From Leisingera sp. ANG59 (GTDB lineage Bacteria > Pseudomonadota > Alphaproteobacteria > Rhodobacterales > Rhodobacteraceae), in NCBI RefSeq assembly GCF_013317235.1, contig NZ_WLCM01000009.1:100524-164523 (forward strand): a stretch of DNA of 64,000 nucleotides, in the 5' to 3' direction. The translations under genes were made by a program, and so were the position numbers. Under the pieces are notes generated by a model, which saw only the letters and a list, made by a program, of their open reading frames with translations, was not told the DNA's origin and did not search any database. Below are positions 33,520 through 41,843 of this stretch, piece after piece; position 1 is the stretch's first letter; each line of letters opens with the position of its first letter.

Positions 33520-34848
33520 TCAGCGCCCGGCCTTGGCGCGGCGCAACAAAAGCGTAAGCCGGTTGAAGCTGCTGGTGATTCCCTCTGGATCCTCGCGGCC
33601 AAAGAACGCATCCAGTTCCGGCCACAGTTTCACCGCCTGGTCCAGCACGGCATCATTGCCTTCGGCATAAAGCCCTGCACGAATCATGACCTCGGACTGC
33701 TCATAGGCCCCCAGGAATTTCCGCACATCCTGAATGACTGTGTTCTCATCGGCGGAGGCCGCGGCAGGCAGGCTGCGCGAGACAGAACGGGAGACGTCAA
33801 TCGCCGGAAACCGCCCGCGTTCGGCAATCTCGCGGTTCAAAACGATATGCCCGTCCAGAACACCGCGCAGGATATCAGCAATCGGTTCATCCATATCTGA
33901 ACCAGCCACAAGAACACTGAAAACAGCAGTGATATCACCCTGACCATCCCCGCCCGGTCCGGCACGTTCGCAGAGACCGGTGATCAACGGGGTCACCGAC
34001 GGCGGGTATCCGCGCAGTGCGGGAGCTTCCCCTGAAGCTGCGGAGATTTCCCGGTGCGCTTCTGCAAAACGGGTGACCGAGTCAGCCAGAAACAGGACAT
34101 TCTTGCCTTGGTCCCGGAAATGCTCCGCCACGGTCATCGCAGCCCAGGCGCAGCGGCGGCGAACCAAGGCAGACTGATCGGATGTTGCCGCCACCACAAC
34201 AGCGCGGCGCATTCCCTCCGGTCCCAGCACTTGTTCGACAAAGTGATTCACCTCGCGCCCGCGCTCCCCGATAAGTGCCATCACGACGACATCGGCCTCC
34301 ATGCTCTGAGCCAATTTGGCCAGCAGGGAGGACTTGCCGACACCGGAACCCGCAAAAAGGCCTACCCTCTGCCCCTGCACGATCGGGAGAATCGTGTTGA
34401 GTACCGCCTGGCCAGTGGCCAGCCGCTCCCCCATTGAGCGCCGGCCAGCAGCCTTGGGCGGAGGCGCCATCAGGTCGCGGGGCGTGGAGCCAGGCAGCAT
34501 GGGACGGCCATCCAGCGGCTCTCCAAAGGGATCAATGACCCGGCCAATCCAATGATCACTGGGAGAAAACTCCGGTGACGGATGCAGCAAAACCGGATCA
34601 CCGATGGCAGCACCATCCGGCGCCCTATCAGGCAACATACTGATATTACTGCCACTAATTTTCAGAACTTCGCCATTCAGCGAATCCTGAGGACCGCGCC
34701 GCAACACCAGCCGGTCGCCAATGCGTGCCACAGCCGCGAGCCCTGTGATTTCGATTTCACCACCCGAAATCCCGGTCACCCGCCCGACTTGGGTTACCAG
34801 GCGTTTGCCGGCAATTCGGCGGGTCAGTGCTTGCAGCTCTGCTTTCAT
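33520..34848 (-). CDS. fliI: Flagellum-specific ATPase FliI
   Basis: Hexameric ATPase at the base of the type III export apparatus, which unfolds and delivers substrates with FliH. About 442 residues. The N-terminal beta domain (about 15-90) is followed by the catalytic domain with IVQGQRVGLFAGSGVGKSSL (P-loop 166-173), ALIGERGREVNHF and FLADSVTRFAEAHREI. The start at 34848 (MKAELQALTRRIAGK) follows GGGAGG; the frame is open 38 codons further upstream but would overlap the flgB promoter region. It diverges from flgB. Confidence 0.94.
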   Translation of the reverse strand: MKAELQALTRRIAGKRLVTQVGRVTGISGGEIEITGLAAVARIGDRLVLRRGPQDSLNGEVLKISGSNISMLPDRAPDGAAIGDPVLLHPSPEFSPSDHWIGRVIDPFGEPLDGRPMLPGSTPRDLMAPPPKAAGRRSMGERLATGQAVLNTILPIVQGQRVGLFAGSGVGKSSLLAKLAQSMEADVVVMALIGERGREVNHFVEQVLGPEGMRRAVVVAATSDQSALVRRRCAWAAMTVAEHFRDQGKNVLFLADSVTRFAEAHREISAASGEAPALRGYPPSVTPLITGLCERAGPGGDGQGDITAVFSVLVAGSDMDEPIADILRGVLDGHIVLNREIAERGRFPAIDVSRSVSRSLPAAASADENTVIQDVRKFLGAYEQSEVMIRAGLYAEGNDAVLDQAVKLWPELDAFFGREDPEGITSSFNRLTLLLRRAKAGR

Positions 34849-34898
34849 CGCAGCGGCCTCCCTTGATGTCCTGAAAACAATTTCTAAAGGAATCGGGG

Positions 34899-34913
34899 TT
34901 AAGCCTTGATTGA
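34899..34913. promoter_or_regulatory. CtrA-type box between fliI and flgB
   Basis: TTAA-GCCTTGA-TTGA has one mismatch to TTAA-N7-TTAA. It lies 51 bases upstream of the fliI start and 24 bases upstream of the flgB start, in the divergent promoter region. Confidence 0.5.
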
Positions 34914-34936
34914 AATCGATCGAGGGAGAAGCCCTG

Positions 34937-35326
34937 GTGTTCACAGAATTGAACGTATTCAAAATTGCCTATTCCATGGCAACCCATGCCGGCAAACGCC
35001 AAGCATTGGTTTCGCAGAATATCGCCAATGCCGATACCCCGGGTTACCACGCCAAAGATATCAAACCCTTCAAAGAAGTTTTTGCCGCCGGCGCCCGCCC
35101 AGCCAGCATGATCGCGTCCCGCGGCAGTCATTTGAATGGCGCTGCAGGCAGCGGCATGGACTGGGCTGTTACCTCAACGGATGCTGGCAGCGATCCCAAT
35201 GACAACTCGGTCTCTGTCGAGACAGAATTGCTGAAGGGGGTCGAGGTCGCAAGGCAGCACAAGCGCGCAATGGCGATCTACAAATCCTCCATGAACATTC
35301 TGCGCGCAAGCCTGGGCAAGACTTGA
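34937..35326 (+). CDS. flgB: Flagellar basal-body rod protein FlgB
   Basis: Proximal rod subunit of about 129 residues. The N-terminal rod/hook motif is ALVSQNIANADTPGYHAKDI, and the C-terminal part has KGVEVARQHKRAMAIYKSSM. The GTG at 34937 is preferred because GAGGGAGAAG precedes it by about 6 bases; a TTG at 34910 is the alternative. It is first in the long rod operon flgB-flgC-fliE-fliQ-flgF-flgG-flgA-flgH. Confidence 0.93.
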   Translation: MFTELNVFKIAYSMATHAGKRQALVSQNIANADTPGYHAKDIKPFKEVFAAGARPASMIASRGSHLNGAAGSGMDWAVTSTDAGSDPNDNSVSVETELLKGVEVARQHKRAMAIYKSSMNILRASLGKT

Positions 35327-35338
35327 GGGGAATGAGCA

Positions 35339-35731
35339 ATGAGTGAATTTTCCAGAGCCCTTTCCGTTACCGCAAGCGGCCTTAAGGCCCAGGCCTCCCG
35401 GCTGCGCCATGTGTCCGAGAACATCTCCAACGCCGACACCCCAGGCTACCGCCGCAAGACAGTGCCTTTTGAAGCTGTTCGCGATCTGCAAACAGATGTC
35501 GAGCACGTGCGCACTGGCCGGGTTACCCTGGACCGGCGTGACCTGGAGGAGGTTTATGACCCCTCCCACCCGCTGGCAGACGAAACCGGGCACTACAAAA
35601 GCTCAAACGTCGATCTGATGGTTGAGATCGCTGATGCCCGAGAAGCCCAGCGCAGCTACGAGGCCAACCTGAAGATGTTCGAGCAAACCCGCTCGATGTC
35701 AGCCTCGCTTATGGACCTTTTGAGACGATAA
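35339..35731 (+). CDS. flgC: Flagellar basal-body rod protein FlgC
   Basis: Proximal rod subunit of 130 residues with the N-terminal motif SRLRHVSENISNADTPGYRRK and the C-terminal NVDLMVEIADAREAQRSYEAN in part, both characteristic of FlgC. GAGGGGAATG precedes the ATG at 35339. It lies 12 bases after flgB. Confidence 0.95.
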   Translation: MSEFSRALSVTASGLKAQASRLRHVSENISNADTPGYRRKTVPFEAVRDLQTDVEHVRTGRVTLDRRDLEEVYDPSHPLADETGHYKSSNVDLMVEIADAREAQRSYEANLKMFEQTRSMSASLMDLLRR

Positions 35732-35753
35732 CCGAAATTTTTGGAGATCCAGA

Positions 35754-36050
35754 ATGGATATTCGCAGTCTTTCCGCCGCCAGCGGCTACGCCGCAGCCCG
35801 CCCTGCCACGAAGGCCGACCCGAACCATGAGGCAGCCAATGCAGGCGCCCGTCTTAAGGAAAGTTTCGAGAGCTTTGCAGCGACCTTGCAGAGCAGCGAG
35901 CAAGTTTCCGTGCAAGCTATGACCTCGCAGGCAGATCCGCATGCCCTCGTGCAGGCGCTGGCGCAGACGGAACTGGCGGTTGAGACCGCGGTCACCGTCC
36001 GCAACAAGGTGGTCGAAGCCTACCAGGAAATCCTGAGAATGCCGGTCTGA
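35754..36050 (+). CDS. fliE: Flagellar hook-basal body complex protein FliE
   Basis: Small adapter of 98 residues linking the MS ring to the rod. The C-terminal FliE signature is visible: AQTELAVETAVTVRNKVVEAYQEIL in part, ending with RMPV. The N-terminal third is Ala-rich. It is in the rod operon between flgC and fliQ, as is common in Rhodobacteraceae. RBS GGAG lies before the ATG. Confidence 0.93.
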   Translation: MDIRSLSAASGYAAARPATKADPNHEAANAGARLKESFESFAATLQSSEQVSVQAMTSQADPHALVQALAQTELAVETAVTVRNKVVEAYQEILRMPV

Positions 36051-36053
36051 GCC

Positions 36054-36326
36054 ATGATGAGCGAGAGCCTCTTCTATGACACCCTGCGCCAGGCAATGTG
36101 GGCGGCCGTCACAATGTCGACACCGATTCTGGTTGTCGCCCTGACTGTCGGCCTGTCCATCGGCCTGTTCCAGGCTCTGACCTCGGTGCAGGAAATGACA
36201 CTGACCTTTGTGCCCAAGCTTACAGCGATCATTGTCGTGTTCTGGATGACGATGGGCTTCATGACACAAACCCTTGTGGCTTTTTTCAATGGCCACATTG
36301 TTCCGATGATTGCCGGAGGTTTTTAA
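36054..36326 (+). CDS. fliQ: Flagellar biosynthetic protein FliQ
   Basis: Export-gate membrane protein of 90 residues with two hydrophobic helices (about 16-42 and 50-78) and the motif LTVGLSIGLFQALTSVQEMTL, followed by FVPKLTAIIVVF. It assembles with FliP and FliR. Here it is separated from fliP (52080) and fliR (41064) and placed inside the rod operon. The stop overlaps the flgF start by one base. Confidence 0.95.
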   Translation: MMSESLFYDTLRQAMWAAVTMSTPILVVALTVGLSIGLFQALTSVQEMTLTFVPKLTAIIVVFWMTMGFMTQTLVAFFNGHIVPMIAGGF

Positions 36327-37042
36327 TGGAAGCCGCAGGTTACGCCACACTTTCCCGGCAATCGGGGCTGATGCGCGAAATGCGTGTCATCGCGAACAAC
36401 ATCGCGAACTCCGCCACCACTGGCTACCGCCAGGAGGGGCTGATTTTCTCGGAATTTGTACAGTCCGCTCCCGGCCAGCAGTCACTGTCGATGTCACGCG
36501 CGAACATCTTCAACACCTCCATGGAGCAGGGTCAGCTTACTAAAACCGGCGGCACTTTCGATTTCGCGGTGGAAGGCGACGGTTTCTTCATGGTCGAAAC
36601 ACCTCAGGGCGAGCGTTTGACACGTTCCGGCGCCTTCTCCCCGAACTCCGCCGGCGATCTTGTGACCATGGATGGTTACCGGGTCCTGGACGCAGGCCGC
36701 GCACCTGTTTTTGTGCCTCCGGATGCCGGCAAGATCGAAGTGGGCGCCGACGGGTCGATCAGTGCAAACGGCCGCCTGCTGGGACAGCTCGGGCTTTTCA
36801 AGCCGGTGGAGAGCCACGCGCTGGTGCGCGAAGACGGGGTGATGTTCCGCGTTGAAGGTGAAATCGAGGAAACGCTTGACGCAAGTGTCCTGCAAGGCTT
36901 CCTTGAAGGTTCCAATGTGAACGCGATTTCCGAGGTGACCCGGATGATCGAAGTACAGCGCGCCTATGAGATGGGCCAAAGCTTCCTGGAATCGGAAGAC
37001 GAGCGCATCCGCAATGCCATCAAGAACTTGATCAAGACCTAG
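36326..37042 (+). CDS. flgF: Flagellar basal-body rod protein FlgF
   Basis: Proximal rod subunit of 238 residues. The N-terminus EMRVIANNIANSATTGYRQE and the central FAVEGDGFFMVETPQGERLT are typical, and the C-terminal AISEVTRMIEVQRAYEMGQ closes the rod coiled coil. The ATG at 36326 is preceded by GGAGG at 36315-36319; the frame upstream lies within fliQ. It comes before flgG. Confidence 0.94.
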   Translation: MEAAGYATLSRQSGLMREMRVIANNIANSATTGYRQEGLIFSEFVQSAPGQQSLSMSRANIFNTSMEQGQLTKTGGTFDFAVEGDGFFMVETPQGERLTRSGAFSPNSAGDLVTMDGYRVLDAGRAPVFVPPDAGKIEVGADGSISANGRLLGQLGLFKPVESHALVREDGVMFRVEGEIEETLDASVLQGFLEGSNVNAISEVTRMIEVQRAYEMGQSFLESEDERIRNAIKNLIKT

Positions 37043-37052
37043 GAGAATCCAG

Positions 37053-37838
37053 ATGCGTGCCTTGAAGATCGCCGCGACCGGCATGAGCGCCCAGCAACTG
37101 CGGGTGGAGACCATCTCCAACAACCTCGCAAACATGAACACCACCGCCTACAACGCGCGGCGTGCCGAGTTCGCCGACCTGCACTATCAGCAAATCTCGC
37201 GGGCCGGCACGGTAAATGCCTCCGACGGCACGGTGCTACCAACCGGCGTGCAGGTGGGGCTTGGTGTACGCGCGGCTGCGGTATCGGTGCATTTGGCACA
37301 AGGTGCGCTGCAGCAGACCAACAACGACCTGGATGTCGCCATCGACGGCAAAGGCTACCTGGAAGTGACCCTGCCCTCCGGCCAAAGCGCCTACACCCGG
37401 GATGGTGCGCTGAAGCGCACCGCTGAGGGCTTGATTGTAACTTCCGACGGGTTTGCCGTTTCTCCAGAAATCACGATCCCTGACGATGCCACCAGTATCT
37501 CGATCAATGCCGAGGGTGAAGTCTACGGATATTTCAATGAAACCACCGAAGGCCAGCTTCTGGGCCAGCTTTCACTTGCAAGTTTCACCAACCCCAAAGG
37601 GCTTGAAGCAATTGGCAGCAACCTGTTCACCGAAACCGAAGCCTCTGGCTCCGCCAGTGTGTCCACCGCAGGCGAAGACGGGCTGGGCACTTTCCGCCAG
37701 GGGTACCTGGAGGCCAGTTCGGTTGATGCAGTAAGGGAAGTCACCGAACTGATCGAAGCCCAGCGCGGCTACGAAATGAACGCCAAAGTCATTTCCGCCG
37801 TCGACCAGATGATGGGCGCAACCACACAGGTGCGCTGA
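37053..37838 (+). CDS. flgG: Flagellar basal-body distal rod protein FlgG
   Basis: Distal rod subunit of 261 residues, the usual FlgG length. It starts MRALKIAATGMSAQQLRVE and contains TISNNLANMNTTAYNARRAE and the C-terminal REVTELIEAQRGYEMNAKV. It lies 10 bases after flgF and overlaps flgA by one base. Confidence 0.96.
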   Translation: MRALKIAATGMSAQQLRVETISNNLANMNTTAYNARRAEFADLHYQQISRAGTVNASDGTVLPTGVQVGLGVRAAAVSVHLAQGALQQTNNDLDVAIDGKGYLEVTLPSGQSAYTRDGALKRTAEGLIVTSDGFAVSPEITIPDDATSISINAEGEVYGYFNETTEGQLLGQLSLASFTNPKGLEAIGSNLFTETEASGSASVSTAGEDGLGTFRQGYLEASSVDAVREVTELIEAQRGYEMNAKVISAVDQMMGATTQVR

Positions 37839-38260
37839 TGAAACTTGTCCTTGCCTGCCTGACTGCCACCGCGCTCTGTGCCCCGCCTGCCTGGGCGGAT
37901 TACCTGGTTCCGACGCGTACGATCCGCGCCAAAGCAATTGTGAACGCTGAAGATCTGGCGCTGAAGAAAGGTGAAATCCTTGGCGCGCTATCGGAACCTT
38001 CAGAGGTTATCGGTATGGAGGCGCGCGTGGCTCTTTATGCAGGCAGGCCCTTGCGCGCGGGTGATATTGGCCCGCCCGCTATCGTTGAACGCAACGACCT
38101 GGTGACGCTGATTTTCCGCCAGGGCGGACTTTCCATCGCCGCAGAAGGCCGTGCGCTTGGCCGCGGAGCTGCCGGCGAGGCTGTCCGTGTCATGAATCTT
38201 TCATCCCGCACCACCGTCACCGGCCGTATCGCTCAAGACGGCTCTGTTGAGGTAAACTGA
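37838..38260 (+). CDS. flgA: Flagellar P-ring assembly chaperone FlgA
   Basis: Periplasmic chaperone of 140 residues for the P ring. It has a signal peptide (MKLVLACLTATALCAPPAWA) and a C-terminal SAF/FlgA domain with ARVALYAGRPLRAGDIGPP and GRALGRGAAGEAVRVMN. It is shorter than enterobacterial FlgA because the N-terminal domain is reduced, as is typical in this group. The P-ring protein gene flgI is at 53221-54327. Confidence 0.92.
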   Translation: MKLVLACLTATALCAPPAWADYLVPTRTIRAKAIVNAEDLALKKGEILGALSEPSEVIGMEARVALYAGRPLRAGDIGPPAIVERNDLVTLIFRQGGLSIAAEGRALGRGAAGEAVRVMNLSSRTTVTGRIAQDGSVEVN

Positions 38261-39000
38261 TGTCCAAGAAATTCTCTCCCGTCAAACCACTGCTTTTTGG
38301 CCTCGCCCTGCTGGGGGCCTGCGGCCGGATGGATCATTTGGGTAAGGCGCCCTCCTTCACCCCGGCAAATGAGTCGCCAGAGCATGTTGCAATGCTTTAC
38401 CAGGGTCTGCCTGCGCAAACCCAGACCCGGCGCACCGTTGATGGCTCCTCGCTATGGAGCGGTTCTCAGCAGTCACTGCTCGGAGACCGCCGCGCCATCA
38501 AGCGCGGCGACATCCTGACCGTGGTGATCGAGATCGACGAAGAAGCGGAGATTTCCAATGACACACAGCGGTCGCGCTCAGGCTCCGAAAGCATGAACAT
38601 GCCGCAACTGCTTGGCCTGCCGCAACGCCTGGATGAGAAACTCCCGGACGGCGCGTCATCCGCTGACGCGGTTGAGCTTGGCAGCTCCAGTTCCTCGGGC
38701 GGCAAGGGATCCGTCAAACGCAGCGAGAAGCTGGAATTGCGGGTCGCGGCAACCGTTGTCGACGTGCTGCCCAATGGGGTTCTGGCAATCAGCGGCTCCC
38801 AGGAGTTGCGGGTGAATTTCGAACTGCGGGAGCTTCTGGTCACCGGCTATGTCCGGCCTCAGGACATCAGCCGCCAGAATGAAATCACATACGACAAGAT
38901 CGCCTCTGCCCGGGTTTCCTATGGCGGCCGCGGCCAAATCACCGATGTGCAGCAGCCCCGCTACGGTCAGCAGTTGCTTGACGTTGTCCTGCCGTTCTGA
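38260..39000 (+). CDS. flgH: Flagellar L-ring protein FlgH
   Basis: Outer-membrane lipoprotein ring subunit of 246 residues. The lipobox is LLGAC (Cys21). Family motifs are SSLWSGSQQSLLGDRRAIKRG in part, GDILTVVIEIDEEAEISNDT and NELRVNFE-like ELRVNFELRELLVTGYVRP. It overlaps flgA by one base and is followed by a FliL-like gene. Confidence 0.95.
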   Translation: MSKKFSPVKPLLFGLALLGACGRMDHLGKAPSFTPANESPEHVAMLYQGLPAQTQTRRTVDGSSLWSGSQQSLLGDRRAIKRGDILTVVIEIDEEAEISNDTQRSRSGSESMNMPQLLGLPQRLDEKLPDGASSADAVELGSSSSSGGKGSVKRSEKLELRVAATVVDVLPNGVLAISGSQELRVNFELRELLVTGYVRPQDISRQNEITYDKIASARVSYGGRGQITDVQQPRYGQQLLDVVLPF

Positions 39001-39008
39001 GGGTTGTT

Positions 39009-39503
39009 ATGCTGTCCAAACTTCTGCCAGTCATTTTGCTGATCATCGGAACCGCAGGCGGCATCGGCGCCGGCATTATGCTGGCGCCCGCACCTGAGGA
39101 AAACCACGCCGCCGTCTTTGCTGAAGCGGCACCTGTCCCCGCCGCTGCAGAGGATCACTCCGAGGAAAGCGAAGAGGATCTGCGCGAATACGTCAAAATC
39201 AACAACCAGTTCGTGGTGCCGGTTGTTGATCGCGACCAATTGACCTCCCTTGTGGTGATCTCGCTCAGCCTGGAAACAGCCAAAGGCACCAGCGAAAAAA
39301 TACGGACCTATGAACCCAAACTGCGGGATGTCTTTCTGCAAGTTTTGTTTGACCATGCAAACATGGGCGGATTCCGCGGGGCATTCACGCGCTCTGACGT
39401 TCTTGAGCCGCTGCGTACCGCTCTGCGTGAGGCCGCACAGAAACATGTCGGCAAAGGGATCTACGACGTCCTGATCATGGAAATCTCCCGTCAGGACGTC
39501 TGA
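39009..39503 (+). CDS. FliL-like flagellar membrane protein (second copy)
   Basis: A protein of 164 residues with one N-terminal membrane helix (about 3-25), an acidic linker (about 30-60) and a periplasmic domain with VKINNQFVVPVVDRDQLTSL and FLQVLFDHANMGGFRG. This has the layout of FliL, which surrounds the stator. A more typical FliL is encoded at 48875-49399, so this is a divergent paralogue linked to the L-ring gene. It ends the rod operon. Confidence 0.7.
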   Translation: MLSKLLPVILLIIGTAGGIGAGIMLAPAPEENHAAVFAEAAPVPAAAEDHSEESEEDLREYVKINNQFVVPVVDRDQLTSLVVISLSLETAKGTSEKIRTYEPKLRDVFLQVLFDHANMGGFRGAFTRSDVLEPLRTALREAAQKHVGKGIYDVLIMEISRQDV

Positions 39504-39580
39504 CCAGTCTGCATCTCACGGCAAAAAGGGACGGTTCCGCAAGACCGGCCCTTGCTGTGTTTGAAAAGTACCCAGTGGTT

Positions 39581-39979
39581 TCAGCTGTCCAGCAGCCTGT
39601 CCATAAACGCTTTCGCCTGCGCAGCCTTCTGGCGCTTGCGCTCGGTTGCCGCCATGGTTTCCACGGCGTGCTTACGGCCAAATGTGGTGCGCAATTGATC
39701 CATCATCCTCAGCTTCTGAGCCGTCGCCTTGGCGAGGTCCATGTTCAATTGGCGCCGGGTGCGGGAGTGCCAGCCCTCCCACAAAAGATCTGCACCCAAA
39801 GCTTTCATCGCGTGATCGCTGCTTGCCTGTTCCCGCGCGGCCTGCACTTGCTCATTGAGTTTGGCCATCTGGCCGCGCAGCTCCGCTTCCCGCGCCAGCA
39901 CAGGCTGGACTTTTGCATGCTCCTGCATGTACTGCGCAGCGGTTATCGCCGCCATCTGGTCGAGCATCTTCTGCTTCAT
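39581..39979 (-). CDS. Small coiled-coil protein downstream of flhB (FliJ candidate)
   Basis: A basic, almost wholly helical protein of 132 residues with long Lys/Gln/Ala/Met-rich heptads (EAELRGQMAKLNEQVQAARE, MDLAKATAQKLRMMDQL). There is no membrane segment or signal peptide. It overlaps the flhB stop by 4 bases and closes the flhA-fliR-flhB unit. No other fliJ is visible near fliI or fliH, so it may be the FliJ stalk protein of the export ATPase; that is inference from length, helicity and context. I do not recognise it by sequence. Confidence 0.6.
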   Translation of the reverse strand: MKQKMLDQMAAITAAQYMQEHAKVQPVLAREAELRGQMAKLNEQVQAAREQASSDHAMKALGADLLWEGWHSRTRRQLNMDLAKATAQKLRMMDQLRTTFGRKHAVETMAATERKRQKAAQAKAFMDRLLDS

Positions 39980-41067
39980 GTGATTTTCCCCTTGGCGCGC
40001 TTTCGCATTTCCTCGGCAAAGCGGATTGCCGCCGCAACCGGCGCATAGTGTTCTTCCAAAATCTCGTCACCGATTTCGACCGCAGCATGCAAAGCCCGGG
40101 CAGTGGGCGGGTCGCTGTGTATCGGCACCGCATTTTCATTGGCCACACGCCGGATCGCTGCAGCCACTTCATCAACCCCCTTGGCAACGCAAACCGGCGC
40201 AGCACCCTTTTCGCGGCTCCATTTCAAAGCAACCGCATAGTGGGTCGGGTTGACGATCACCACGTCGGCATTCGGCACCTCGGCCAGCATCTGGCCCATT
40301 GCGATCTCCTGGCCGCGCTGGCGTCTCTTGCCCTTCACATGCGGGTCGCCCTCGGCGTCCTTCATCTCGTCCTGGATTTCCTTGCGCGACATCATGTTTT
40401 TGCGGCGGTGTTCAGCATGCTGAAAAACCGCATCAACGACCCCGATCGCCAATGATATGACGAGAGCCAGGAACAGAAATTCCAGCGCGAGCTGCGACAG
40501 CATCAGCACGACCGATTGCGGCCCGGTGCCGGAGGACGAAATCATATCCGGGAGCCGATGGCTCAAATAAACACCCAGGCAAACGGAATAGAGCACCAGC
40601 TTCACAAAGCTCTTCAGGAACTCAAAGAGCCCGGCGCGGCCAAGCTTGTTTTTGGCATTGGATATGATCGACAAACGCGACAGTTTCGGTTCAAGCTTGC
40701 TGGGCGCAAAGACCATGGCACGCTGGCCGATGATTGACAGCAGAACCAATGCAAACGGCACCAGGAACCACGGCAAAATTGGCCTTAGCAGACTGCTTGC
40801 AAAGCCACCTGAGGGTGCAGTTGCGGACCCGCCGTCAAAGAACAGCGGCGCCAGCCGGTCGGGCTGATCCAGAAAAGCCATCAGCGCGGTTCCCATCCCC
40901 TCCACACTGGCGCTTCCTGTCGCGTAGAAGGCAACAATAAGCCCCAGATAGGCAGCTGCCACGGACAGGTCGGTGGACTTTGCAACTTCGCCCTTCTCAC
41001 GCGCCTTTCGGAGTTTCTGTTCCGTCGGTTCAAATGACTTATCAGAATCGTCGTCTTCACCGCTCAT
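39976..41067 (-). CDS. flhB: Flagellar export switch protein FlhB
   Basis: Export-gate protein of 363 residues. An acidic N-terminus followed by KSFEPTEQKLRKAREKGEVAK is standard. Four membrane helices lie between about 35 and 215. The cytoplasmic domain has the autocleavage motif NPTH (about residue 270) in VVIVNPTHYAVALKW. Cleavage between Asn and Pro, with FliK, switches export to filament proteins. It overlaps fliR and the small coiled-coil gene by 4 bases each. Confidence 0.95.
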   Translation of the reverse strand: MSGEDDDSDKSFEPTEQKLRKAREKGEVAKSTDLSVAAAYLGLIVAFYATGSASVEGMGTALMAFLDQPDRLAPLFFDGGSATAPSGGFASSLLRPILPWFLVPFALVLLSIIGQRAMVFAPSKLEPKLSRLSIISNAKNKLGRAGLFEFLKSFVKLVLYSVCLGVYLSHRLPDMISSSGTGPQSVVLMLSQLALEFLFLALVISLAIGVVDAVFQHAEHRRKNMMSRKEIQDEMKDAEGDPHVKGKRRQRGQEIAMGQMLAEVPNADVVIVNPTHYAVALKWSREKGAAPVCVAKGVDEVAAAIRRVANENAVPIHSDPPTARALHAAVEIGDEILEEHYAPVAAAIRFAEEMRKRAKGKIT

Positions 41068-41843
41068 GGCATTCCGGCTCCGGGGTTGGAAAGAAAAGTC
41101 ATCAGGGCCCGGGTCCAGACATCCAAAATCATGGGACTGCCGACCATCAGGATAAACAGCCCGAAAAAGGTAATAACCGGCGCGCCGACCATCGCCACCA
41201 TCAGCTGTGGCATTGCCCGGTTAATTACACCGAGCGCCAGGTTGTAGATAACGGCGGTGATCACAAAGGGTGCTGCGAGCGTGAACGCCATGGAAAAGCT
41301 CTCCGACACGCGAAACACGCCCCATTCTGTCAGTCCGGCCGCGGCAGGGAACTGACCGGCGGGAAACATCTGGTAGGATCCAATCAGCAGTTCGGCAATG
41401 CGGACATGAAGCCCCATCATGACCGCAAGGGTCACGCCGGAAATCATCAGCACAGCCCCAAGGGCGGGCATGGGTTCAGCACCGATACCGCCCAAAACCT
41501 GAGACAGGGAGGTGCTTTGCGCAGCCATCGTGCCGGCCGTCTGAAGCGCCAGAACAAACATGCGCGCGCCCACGCCAAGCGCCAAACCGATAATTGCCTC
41601 GGTCACCGCAAACCGCGCATAATCCATAACCCCGTCCGGCTCGGGAAAGGGCGACAGTGCAGGCGCCACCACAAAGGTAAACGCAACGGCGATCGCCAGT
41701 TTGACGCGGGTGGGAACATAAAGCTCCCCCATTGCGGGCAGCACCGAAACCATAGCCGACACCCGCAGGAAAACGATTGCCGCATGCCAGAATCCTGCCC
41801 CCAACAGCAGCACCAGCTCCGGCGGCAGGAAATTCAGGTTCAT
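41064..41843 (-). CDS. fliR: Flagellar biosynthetic protein FliR
   Basis: Export-gate membrane protein of 259 residues with about six hydrophobic helices. Family features include FLRVSAMVSVLPAMGELYVP, ALGVGARMFVLALQTAGTMA and LLIGSYQMFPAGQFP. It overlaps flhA upstream and flhB downstream in ATGA-type junctions, giving a tightly coupled flhA-fliR-flhB unit. Confidence 0.94.
   Translation of the reverse strand: MNLNFLPPELVLLLGAGFWHAAIVFLRVSAMVSVLPAMGELYVPTRVKLAIAVAFTFVVAPALSPFPEPDGVMDYARFAVTEAIIGLALGVGARMFVLALQTAGTMAAQSTSLSQVLGGIGAEPMPALGAVLMISGVTLAVMMGLHVRIAELLIGSYQMFPAGQFPAAAGLTEWGVFRVSESFSMAFTLAAPFVITAVIYNLALGVINRAMPQLMVAMVGAPVITFFGLFILMVGSPMILDVWTRALMTFLSNPGAGMP

Noticed and set aside
33334..33900. 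Plus-strand open frame of 188 codons
   Set aside because: Mostly antisense to fliI, whose ATPase motifs are clear.
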